Position numbers and translations under genes: made by a program. 11,292 nt of DNA from Candidatus Omnitrophota bacterium (GTDB lineage Bacteria; Omnitrophota; Gorgyraeia; Duberdicusellales; 4484-171): the NCBI GenBank assembly GCA_023818995.1, contig JAMWDA010000032.1, positions 995-12,286 on the forward strand, read 5' to 3'. Shown here piece by piece: positions 6,152 to 11,159 of the stretch (positions are counted from its first letter, which is position 1; each line of letters begins with the position of its first letter). The notes beneath the pieces were generated by a model, which made no database searches, was not told the origin of the DNA, and worked only from the letters and a program-made list of their open reading frames with translations.

Positions 6152-6790
6152 ATGATTATTCCCGCTATACTTACTAACCAAAAAGAAGAGTTAAATAGGA
6201 TGCTAAATTTATGTAGTAATTTTACCAATTACGTGCAGATAGATATTATGGATGGGCAATTTGTTCCTTCCCAAAGCATCGGTAGGGAAGAACTAAAAGA
6301 AATTTATTACAAAGGCAACTCAGAAGCACACCTTATGGTCAATAATCCTTTGGATTGGATAGAATGCTTTAAAAACTTTGGCTCACAAAGAATAATCTTT
6401 CATTATGAAGTGAACCAAGATAAAGAAAAAATTATCAATTGTATACGCCAAGCTGGTTTAAGTGTAGGATTAGCGGTAAATCCTGAGACAAAAAATGAGG
6501 AATTTGCCTCTCTTGTCTATAAAGTAGATGAAATATTATTCCTTTCGGTAAATCCTGGCTTCTATGGAGCTAAATTTATAACCTCAGTTATTGATAAAAT
6601 CAAAGAATTTAAAAAATCCTATCCTGGGGTTAAGATTGGTATAGATGGAGGAATAAAATTGGATAATATAAAAGATATAGTTAATTTAAATATAGATTAT
6701 ATATGTGTAGGTAGTGCTATACTAAAATCGGACGATCCTAAAAAAGCTTACGAAGATTTTGTAAAAATTACTAAAAAAAATAAATTATGA
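6152..6790 (+). CDS. Ribulose-phosphate 3-epimerase family protein with a substituted metal ligand
   Basis: This 212-residue (beta/alpha)8 barrel of the Rpe family interconverts ribulose-5-P and xylulose-5-P in canonical members. Matching motifs are VQIDIMDGQFVP (28-39), AHLMVNNP (59-66), the phosphate/loop motif LSVNPGFYGAKF (131-142), GIDGGI (163-168) and VGSAI (186-190). The metal-ligand set is His-Asp-His-Asp in Rpe. Here D31, H60 and D165 are present but the first His of HVDVMDG is Gln (Q29). PSIL near the N-terminus is PAIL. It may therefore bind metal differently or act on another phosphorylated ketose (allulose- or hexulose-phosphate epimerase-like). It follows the GH5 gene by 3 nt and overlaps queH by 4 nt (ATGA), with no Shine-Dalgarno. 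Family is certain, activity is not. No second rpe is visible here, so this could still be the housekeeping copy. Confidence 0.85.
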   Translation: MIIPAILTNQKEELNRMLNLCSNFTNYVQIDIMDGQFVPSQSIGREELKEIYYKGNSEAHLMVNNPLDWIECFKNFGSQRIIFHYEVNQDKEKIINCIRQAGLSVGLAVNPETKNEEFASLVYKVDEILFLSVNPGFYGAKFITSVIDKIKEFKKSYPGVKIGIDGGIKLDNIKDIVNLNIDYICVGSAILKSDDPKKAYEDFVKITKKNKL

Positions 6791-7311
6791 AGAAAGTGCT
6801 ATTACATATATGCTGTGGAGTGTGTGCTTTTGGCTGTATTGAGAAACTGAAATCAAAAGATTTTTATGTGGAAGGATTTTTCTTTAATCCCAACATTCAT
6901 CCTTACCAAGAATATGAGAAACGAAAAGATGTGCTAAAAATAGTAGGTGATATTTATCAGATAAATATAATAGAGGGAGAATACGTGCCTGTCCTTTGGC
7001 ACAATCTATGCCAAACCTATAAGGATGAACCAGAGGGGGGTATACGCTGTGAAATTTGTTATAAAATACGTTTACAAGAAACTTTTAAGCTTTGTCAAAC
7101 TCTAAAATTTGATTATTTTACTACTACGTTAACTATTAGTCCTCATAAAAATAGCAGAGTTATCTTTGATATTGGTAAAAATATAAGTGAAAAACATTTC
7201 TTACAGATAGATTTTAAAAAGGATAATGGTTTTAAACGCACGCAGGAACTCTCCCAAAGATACAAAGTTTACCATCAGAATTACTGTGGATGTATATATA
7301 GCAAAAGATAA
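6787..7311 (+). CDS. queH: Epoxyqueuosine reductase QueH
   Basis: This 174-residue protein catalyses the last step of queuosine synthesis, reducing epoxyqueuosine to queuosine at the wobble position of GUN-anticodon tRNAs. It is the DUF208 alternative to cobalamin-dependent QueG. Diagnostic motifs: LLHICCGVCA (5-14, adjacent C9/C10), FFFNPNIHPYQEY (31-43), EPEGGIRCEICYKIRL (81-96, C88 and C91), FDYFTTTLTISPHKN (108-122) and QNYCGCIYS (165-172, C167 and C169). These cysteines supply the [4Fe-4S] and additional iron ligands in characterised QueH, and all expected positions are occupied. The start is fixed by an ATGA overlap with the preceding gene, and the next gene begins on the base after its stop. 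There is no Shine-Dalgarno, so translation is probably coupled. Identity is very secure. Confidence 0.95.
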   Translation: MKKVLLHICCGVCAFGCIEKLKSKDFYVEGFFFNPNIHPYQEYEKRKDVLKIVGDIYQINIIEGEYVPVLWHNLCQTYKDEPEGGIRCEICYKIRLQETFKLCQTLKFDYFTTTLTISPHKNSRVIFDIGKNISEKHFLQIDFKKDNGFKRTQELSQRYKVYHQNYCGCIYSKR

Positions 7312-8229
7312 ATGGTTAGTAAATACTATTATTCGTTCAATCAGTATCTCAAGGAAAAATTTAAAAATCGTGTGCATCGGTTAAGTTTAAATGCGGGATT
7401 TAGTTGCCCTAATATTGATGGTACACTGAGTAGAGATGGTTGTATCTTTTGTAACAATAAAGCTTTCAGTCATTTTGTTAATAAAAATTTTTCTTTGGAA
7501 GAACAGATAACCGAAGCAAAAAACTATGCTTATAGACGATTTAAAGCTAAAAAGTTCATTGCTTATTTCCAAAGTTTTTCTAATACCTATGGGAGTATAG
7601 AATTTTTAGAAAGTACTTACAAAATTATAAAAAAATTTGATGATATCGTTGGTTTAGCTATATCCACCAGACCCGATTGCATAGATGAAACCAAACTTAA
7701 ACTTATCCAAAGTTTCACTAAAGATTACGAAGTATACATAGAGTATGGTTTACAGAGTGCTAACGATACCACTCTAAAACTAATCAATAGAAATCACACC
7801 TTTTCTGATTTCCAAAGGACAGTGGAATTAACTAACAAATACAAAGATATAAAAATTGGTGTTCATATCATTTTAGGCTTACCGGGGGAAAATAAAAAAG
7901 ATATGCTCAATACGGCAAAAGTTATTTCTCAAATGCATCTCTGGGGAATAAAATTCCATTGTTTACATATAGTAAAAGGTTCAACATTAGAAACGATGTA
8001 TAAAGATAGTAATATAAAAGTTTTATCCTGTGAAGATTACGTGGACATTTTGATTAAATTTTTAGAGATTATTCCCTCTAACTGGGTAGTTTTAAGATTG
8101 GTCTCCGATGTAGATAAGAATTTTCTTATTGCCCCTTTATGGATAAACAATAAACAGAAAGTTTTACAAATCATTGAACAAGAATTTAATAAAAGGAGGA
8201 GTTATCAGGGAAAATATTTCTCCGCTTAG
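7312..8229 (+). CDS. TIGR01212-type radical SAM protein (YhcC/YtqA family, possible tRNA wobble modification enzyme)
   Basis: This 305-residue radical SAM enzyme shows the family signature in order: YYYSFNQYLKEKF near the N-terminus, SLNAGFSCPNIDGTLSRDG leading into CIFC (cluster cysteines 32, 44 and 47, spacing C-x11-C-x2-C), FIAYFQSFSNTY, GLAISTRPDC, the IEYGLQSANDTTL block, and GVHIILGLPGE. This matches the YhcC/YtqA group, related to Elp3-like radical SAM domains, with wider cysteine spacing than the classical C-x3-C-x2-C. The Bacillus member YtqA has been connected with aminomethyl-uridine (U34) tRNA modification, and the position directly after queH (stop TAA and ATG abut) agrees with a tRNA role. 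That specific function is inferred. No methyltransferase partner (YtqB-type) is next to it here. No Shine-Dalgarno. Length is normal for the family (about 300-320). Confidence 0.88.
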   Translation: MVSKYYYSFNQYLKEKFKNRVHRLSLNAGFSCPNIDGTLSRDGCIFCNNKAFSHFVNKNFSLEEQITEAKNYAYRRFKAKKFIAYFQSFSNTYGSIEFLESTYKIIKKFDDIVGLAISTRPDCIDETKLKLIQSFTKDYEVYIEYGLQSANDTTLKLINRNHTFSDFQRTVELTNKYKDIKIGVHIILGLPGENKKDMLNTAKVISQMHLWGIKFHCLHIVKGSTLETMYKDSNIKVLSCEDYVDILIKFLEIIPSNWVVLRLVSDVDKNFLIAPLWINNKQKVLQIIEQEFNKRRSYQGKYFSA

Positions 8230-8243
8230 GGTAATTCTATTAA

Positions 8244-8681
8244 ATGAAAGCATTAGTAATAAGAGTAAATAAAGCTAATGTAAAAGTAAAAGAAAGAATA
8301 ATTGCTTCTATTGGTAAAGGAGTAGTTATTTTCCTTGGTTTAGAAAAGGGAGATAACTCCAATACCATTATCCAGATGGCGGAAAAAATAGTCAATTTAA
8401 GAATCTTTGAAAATGAAGATAATAAATTAACATACTCTCTTAAAGATATAGAGGGAAGTATTCTTTGTATACCTAATTTTAGTTTATGTGCTAATATAGA
8501 TAAAGGTAGACGCCCTTCCTTTGAAAGAGCAATGATTAAAGAGGAGGCAAAAAAATATTTTGAAAATTTTATTATGGTGTTAAAATCTAAAGAGGTAAAG
8601 GTGGAGAAAGGTGAATTTGGAGAACACATGGATATAATTTTGGAAATAGATGGTCCAATTAATATAATCTTAGGAGAGTAA
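8244..8681 (+). CDS. dtd: D-aminoacyl-tRNA deacylase (Dtd) with altered active-site motifs
   Basis: This 145-residue protein has the family's usual length. Dtd hydrolyses D-amino acids (and glycine from tRNA-Ala) off mischarged tRNA. Clear family segments are VIRVNKANVKV (5-15), GKGVVIFLGLEKGD (24-37), KIVNLRIFENEDNK (48-61), KGRRPSFERA (87-96) and GEFGEHMDIILEIDGP (123-138). The Gly-Pro pair (137-138) that forms the chiral-proofreading element is present. However, the usual SQFTL motif reads PNFSL (77-81), and the Asn and Thr normally flanking Gly-Pro are Ile and Asn (IDGPIN). Ser-to-Pro at the first position recalls what is reported for the ATD relatives, which have different specificity. 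The enzyme may thus have shifted substrate preference. It sits 14 nt after the radical SAM gene and 82 nt before lgt, with no good Shine-Dalgarno. Confidence 0.9.
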   Translation: MKALVIRVNKANVKVKERIIASIGKGVVIFLGLEKGDNSNTIIQMAEKIVNLRIFENEDNKLTYSLKDIEGSILCIPNFSLCANIDKGRRPSFERAMIKEEAKKYFENFIMVLKSKEVKVEKGEFGEHMDIILEIDGPINIILGE

Positions 8682-8763
8682 GAGAAAGATTAAATAAAAA
8701 TACGATAAAATTAAGAAATCCACTTCACCTATTGCTGCGGTAAAGAAGAAACAAATATAAAAT

Positions 8764-9522
8764 ATGCATCCTATACTTTTCAAAGCCGGTCCCATAACTA
8801 TCTATACTTATGGAGTACTTGTATTCTTAGGAGTAATAATCACATATTGGTTATGCTTAAAGGAAGCAGCAAAAGAGAAAATTGATAAAGAGGTATTTTC
8901 TCATATATTTTTCTGGGCAATTATCTTTGGGTTTCTAGGAGCTAGACTACTCTATATTGTCTTAGAATGGCGATTATTTTTAGAAGAACCTTTAAGCTTT
9001 ATCTTTAGTCGGAGTGGGTTTGTATTTTACGGTGGGCTCATAAGTGGCATTTCTGCCCTATGGTTTCTTGTTAAAAAGTTTAAATTGCATTTTTTAAAAA
9101 TAACTGATATACTCGCTTTTTATCTACCACTCGGTCACTTTTTTGGTAGATTGGGTTGTTTCTCCTATGGATGCTGTTACGGTAAACCTACTAACTCTTG
9201 GATAGGAATAAAATTCCCTCCTAATAGTCCTGCAGGACTATTGGGTACAAAAGTAATTCCTACGCAACTCATAGAAGCATTTTCTCTCTTAATCATTTTT
9301 TTTATTCTACAATATTCTAAAAAGAAAAAAAAATTTAATGGCCAAATTACAATAGTTTATCTTACACTTTATAGCATATTTAGATTCTTCATAGAATTCT
9401 TTAGAGGAGACTATAGAGGTGGTATTGGGATATTTTCTACCTCCCAAATAATTTCTATAATAACCATCCTAATAGTATCTATTCTTCTATATCAAATTAA
9501 TACAAAAACTATAAATAGGTAG
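8764..9522 (+). CDS. lgt: Prolipoprotein diacylglyceryl transferase
   Basis: This 252-residue inner membrane enzyme moves diacylglycerol from phosphatidylglycerol to the lipobox cysteine, the first step of lipoprotein maturation. Hydrophobic segments alternate over the whole length (about 12-31, 47-68, 86-103, 113-127, 166-183, 195-210 and 226-245). Conserved landmarks are the FYGGLISG loop (88-95), GHFFGRLGCFSYGCCYG (124-140, including the Arg of the Lgt signature), PTQLIEA (166-172), and R207 with E211 in the RFFIEFFRGD segment, which correspond to the E. coli R239/E243 pair. It is shorter than E. coli Lgt (291), as in many bacteria. Its presence shows that the organism makes lipoproteins. 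It is last in the plus-strand run, 82 nt after dtd; no terminator or independent promoter is convincing in that gap. The start MHPILFKAGP is typical of the family; no Shine-Dalgarno. Confidence 0.95.
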   Translation: MHPILFKAGPITIYTYGVLVFLGVIITYWLCLKEAAKEKIDKEVFSHIFFWAIIFGFLGARLLYIVLEWRLFLEEPLSFIFSRSGFVFYGGLISGISALWFLVKKFKLHFLKITDILAFYLPLGHFFGRLGCFSYGCCYGKPTNSWIGIKFPPNSPAGLLGTKVIPTQLIEAFSLLIIFFILQYSKKKKKFNGQITIVYLTLYSIFRFFIEFFRGDYRGGIGIFSTSQIISIITILIVSILLYQINTKTINR

Positions 9523-9551
9523 TATCAAATAACATTGTCAGATAAAAATAT

Positions 9552-9579
9552 TTGACATATTTTATTAATATAGTATAAT
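9552..9579 (+). promoter_or_regulatory. Near-consensus sigma70-type promoter for the leader/small-protein unit
   Basis: A perfect -35 TTGACA (9552-9557) and a perfect -10 TATAAT (9574-9579) are separated by 16 nt. It is the best promoter in the window. Transcription should start near 9586. An inverted repeat TGTCA (9536-9540) / TGACA (9553-9557) overlaps the -35, and TCAAAT (9525-9530) / ATTTGA (9550-9555) is nested with it; either could be an operator, but this is weak. Confidence 0.75.
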
Positions 9580-9585
9580 TTTTTA

Positions 9586-9667
9586 CTTATAAATAAAGCC
9601 ACGGGAGGTGATATACATTTTAAAATATCAGGTAGACAACTCATTTAAAGGAGTTGTTTTTTATTTT
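9586..9667 (+). ncRNA. Candidate short leader RNA (attenuator or leader-peptide region)
   Basis: From the predicted start near 9586 the transcript has a strong Shine-Dalgarno GGGAGGTG (9603-9610) with no ATG at a usable distance. A 6-bp hairpin TGATAT (9609-9614) / ATATCA (9625-9630) overlaps it, and a terminator-like hairpin ends near 9667. An open frame from GTG (9608), or from a non-standard ATT (9617), runs through the terminator to TAA at 9680-9682, just before the next Shine-Dalgarno; it would encode 22-25 residues including NSFKGVVFYF. This could be a roughly 80-nt small RNA, or a leader that decides by attenuation whether the downstream TTG gene is made. I recognise no known riboswitch family. 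Confidence 0.35.
9636..9667 (+). terminator. Rho-independent terminator or attenuator hairpin
   Basis: A perfect 7-bp stem ACAACTC (9636-9642) / GAGTTGT (9651-9657) with an 8-nt loop is followed by a T-tract (9657-9662), one A and four more T. The stem is only moderately stable, so partial read-through is plausible. It lies about 50-80 nt after the predicted transcription start and before the small TTG-start gene, as expected for an attenuator. It is not placed to end lgt alone, because a strong promoter lies between. Confidence 0.6.
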
Positions 9668-9694
9668 ATGCACGCTTCTTAAAGGAGGTTAAAA

Positions 9695-9865
9695 TTGGTA
9701 GAGAAAATTTTTAAAATTGTTAGTAATTCCGATAAGTACTTAACTGCTGATATAGTAGCTGAAGCTTTACTGAAACATGTTACCCTAAACTCTTCTGACC
9801 CAAAAGTTTCTTTTGGTGTAATAGAAATTAAAAAAAACAATTGCAAAGAAGAACACAATTCTTAA
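9695..9865 (+). CDS. Unrecognised 56-residue protein with TTG start
   Basis: The frame contains no ATG. A strong Shine-Dalgarno AAAGGAGG (9681-9688) lies 6 nt before TTG at 9695, and the frame stays open for 56 codons to TAA at 9863-9865. The product begins (M)VEKIFKIVSNSDKY, contains a likely amphipathic helix at about residues 16-29 (LTADIVAEALLKHV), then a strand-like segment VSFGVIEI (38-45), and ends in a charged, hydrophilic tail with one cysteine (C50). It has no signal peptide or membrane segment. I recognise no family. The strong ribosome-binding site, codon use like the neighbours and a position bounded neatly by the convergent PilZ gene (4 nt between stops) support a real gene. Its promoter and leader (9552-9667) suggest regulated expression. 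A TTG start could keep synthesis low. Confidence 0.6.
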   Translation: MVEKIFKIVSNSDKYLTADIVAEALLKHVTLNSSDPKVSFGVIEIKKNNCKEEHNS

Positions 9866-9869
9866 TATC

Positions 9870-10199
9870 TTAAGCGTTGTAAATCTGAGATAAGAATTGG
9901 GAAAGCTGATTTTTGCTTTCGCTAGGAACCTCTAAAAATTGCAATCCAGCGTAATATCTGTCAGGAGAGGAAAGTTTATTACACCAAACTACTTGAGCTA
10001 AAGCTGTAATATTATCGCTGATTAAGTTAATATTCAGTTTTAATTTTTTACCTTTATCTAAAGGGTTACCACAAAGAATTTTTATACCATCTAAACTTAA
10101 ATCTTTACTGGTAGTAAAGAAAGATATTGTCTTGCTATAACTACATTCCACAGGGAAAGCTATATTTATTCTTAATCTTTTTCTTTTTTCCTCTATCAT
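9870..10199 (-). CDS. PilZ-domain protein (c-di-GMP receptor)
   Basis: This 109-residue protein is a single PilZ domain. The N-terminal RKRLR (6-10) is the RxxxR motif, and DLSLDG (33-38) is the D/NxSxxG motif. Together these bind cyclic di-GMP in characterised PilZ proteins. A beta-barrel pattern follows, with KLKLNINLI, TALAQVVWC and YYAGLQFLE, ending in a C-terminal helix (about 93-107). There is no output domain, signal peptide or membrane segment, so it probably acts as a cytosolic adaptor that changes partner binding when c-di-GMP rises (motility, adhesion, polysaccharide). No cyclase or phosphodiesterase is in this window. It lies 85 nt downstream of the histidine kinase gene on the same strand but has its own promoter (TTGACA/TATACT). 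It shares a 15-nt leader box with that kinase, suggesting co-regulation. No Shine-Dalgarno at the usual distance. Confidence 0.88.
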   Translation of the reverse strand: MIEEKRKRLRINIAFPVECSYSKTISFFTTSKDLSLDGIKILCGNPLDKGKKLKLNINLISDNITALAQVVWCNKLSSPDRYYAGLQFLEVPSESKNQLSQFLSQIYNA

Positions 10200-10210
10200 T
10201 TTATTTATAG

Positions 10211-10225
10211 TTGAAAAAGTTTACA
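10211..10225 (-). promoter_or_regulatory. Leader box of the PilZ gene, shared with the kinase gene
   Basis: On the minus strand the box reads TGTAAACTTTTTCAA, ending 11 nt before the PilZ ATG. It matches AGTAAACGTTTTCAA in front of the histidine kinase ATG at 13 of 15 positions, at the same distance from start codon and -10. It lies just inside the predicted transcript, so it may be an operator or an RNA element. Confidence 0.5.
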
Positions 10226-10237
10226 TCCTCTTTTAAA

Positions 10238-10267
10238 AGTATAACACCCTAAATATAAAAATGTCAA
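10238..10267 (-). promoter_or_regulatory. Promoter of the PilZ gene
   Basis: On the minus strand a consensus -35 TTGACA (10267-10262), an 18-nt spacer and -10 TATACT (10243-10238) with a TG extension (TGTTATACT) are present. The predicted start near 10231 gives a leader of about 32 nt before the ATG at 10199. It lies in the 85-nt gap after the histidine kinase gene, so PilZ can be expressed independently. Confidence 0.65.
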
Positions 10268-10284
10268 GTTTTTCAATCTTTATT

Positions 10285-10980
10285 TTATACGGTAGAAACT
10301 GGAGTTTCTAAGAAGAGGGGTAAATAAATAGTAAATATAGCACCTTTATTCTCTTCACTCTCTACTGTAAGCCTACCACCGTATTTATCCACAATTCTCT
10401 TACATATGGCTAATCCTAAGCCTGAGCCTTTATCTTTGCTTTTGGTAGTAAAAAATGGTTCAAAAATCTTATCTTTTATATCAGAGGTTATCCCTGAACC
10501 ATTATCGCTAAAAGATATTTTAATTGTTTCTTTATTCTTTTCTGTATGAATTTCTATAACTCCTCCTCTTAAACCCAAAGCATCTATAGAGTTTTTCAAT
10601 ATATTAGAGAAAACCAATCTTATCCCTAAATCAGGAATTAAAGGTAAACCACGGGTAAATATTTTTCTTATTTCTATGTTATCCAATAAAAAGTAATTTC
10701 CCATCATCGTAATTGTATCTTCTATAGTTTTATTTATATCTACAAACCTATCCGTAATAGAATTGTGATAAGCGATGGAAAAATATCTTAAAGTTTTGGT
10801 TATACGATTTAGTCCGCTTTTAATTTCTAAAAGATATTCCTTCAAAGGATTATTCTCTTCTAAATAATCTAAAGATAAGTTTGTATAACGAATAATCCCA
10901 TCTAAAGGATTAATTAGTTCGTGAAGTATCCCGGCAGTTAATTCATTAAATTCTATAATTTCTTCCTTTTTAATAAGCAT
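10285..10980 (-). CDS. Sensor-less cytoplasmic histidine kinase (HisKA-like plus HATPase_c)
   Basis: This 231-residue protein is essentially only a kinase core. The H-box ELTAGILHELINPLDGI (13-29) places the phosphoryl-accepting His at H20, right at the N-terminus. The dimerisation helices run to about 73. The ATP-binding domain shows an N-box NILKNSIDA (126-134), G1 DNGSGI (159-164), F-box FEPFFTTK (173-180) and G2 GSGLGLAI (185-192). There is no transmembrane, PAS, GAF or HAMP part, and no response regulator gene beside it. It may receive its signal through a partner protein, or phosphorylate an unlinked regulator. It precedes the PilZ gene on the same strand, with a matching promoter-leader design, so the two likely respond to the same cue. 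The HELINPL form of the H-box resembles the group with stand-alone or NtrB/complex-sensor kinases. The ATG has no Shine-Dalgarno. A longer start is excluded by the AT-rich promoter upstream. Confidence 0.9.
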   Translation of the reverse strand: MLIKKEEIIEFNELTAGILHELINPLDGIIRYTNLSLDYLEENNPLKEYLLEIKSGLNRITKTLRYFSIAYHNSITDRFVDINKTIEDTITMMGNYFLLDNIEIRKIFTRGLPLIPDLGIRLVFSNILKNSIDALGLRGGVIEIHTEKNKETIKISFSDNGSGITSDIKDKIFEPFFTTKSKDKGSGLGLAICKRIVDKYGGRLTVESEENKGAIFTIYLPLFLETPVSTV

Positions 10981-10990
10981 ATTTTTAAAA

Positions 10991-11005
10991 TTGAAAACGT
11001 TTACT
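10991..11005 (-). promoter_or_regulatory. Leader box of the histidine kinase gene, LacI-operator-like
   Basis: On the minus strand the box reads AGTAAACGTTTTCAA, ending 10 nt before the ATG. The core AAACGTTT (10995-11002) is a perfect palindrome, and the whole resembles the TG-AA-CG-TT-CA style of LacI-family operators. The partner box before the PilZ gene (10211-10225) differs at two positions, which breaks the palindrome there. Confidence 0.5.
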
Positions 11006-11016
11006 AAATTTAATAA

Positions 11017-11046
11017 TATATAACATATTTAAAGATATATTTTCAA
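11017..11046 (-). promoter_or_regulatory. Promoter of the histidine kinase gene
   Basis: On the minus strand TTGAAA (11046-11041), an 18-nt spacer and TATATA (11022-11017) preceded by TGT form a promoter of the same design as that of the PilZ gene. The predicted start near 11010 gives a leader of about 30 nt before the ATG at 10980. Confidence 0.5.
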
Positions 11047-11050
11047 GAGG

Positions 11051-11122
11051 CGATGATAAAAAATTATAAGCACGCAAATTTTATTAGGATTATATTTATA
11101 TTTATATTTATATTTATCATCG
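11051..11122. repeat. Perfect 10-bp inverted repeat with 52-bp centre
   Basis: CGATGATAAA (11051-11060) and TTTATCATCG (11113-11122) are exact reverse complements. They lie between the stop of the partial gene (11160) and the -35 of the kinase promoter (11046). There is no T-tract after the distal arm on the minus strand, so it is not a standard terminator. It may be a binding-site pair or a remnant of a small mobile unit. Confidence 0.5.
11091..11117. repeat. Hexanucleotide tandem repeat (TATATT), 4.5 copies
   Basis: TATATT is repeated four times exactly (11091-11114) plus three bases. It lies within the inverted repeat upstream of the kinase promoter, about 45-75 bp before the -35. Slippage here could change spacing between a distal site and the promoter, but nothing shows that it does. 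Confidence 0.75.
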
Positions 11123-11159
11123 AAATGAAATTGTATCCAAATTTATTTTATGAAAGAAA

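Noticed and set aside
7387..7572. Minus-strand 61-codon frame
   Set aside because: Lies entirely inside the radical SAM gene on the opposite strand and has no family features; shadow.
8240..8629. Minus-strand 129-codon frame
   Set aside because: Antisense to dtd, whose family motifs are clear; low-complexity Ser/Ile/Phe composition typical of a shadow.
8682..8763. Possible internal promoter before lgt (TTGCTG and a TATAAA near the ATG)
   Set aside because: The -10 would place the transcription start inside the gene; the 82-nt gap also shows no hairpin or ORF.
10222..10228. Start-stop mini-ORF (GAGG-ATG-TAA on the minus strand) in the PilZ leader
   Set aside because: A single ATG-TAA with no spacer after GAGG is easily due to chance and overlaps the shared leader box.
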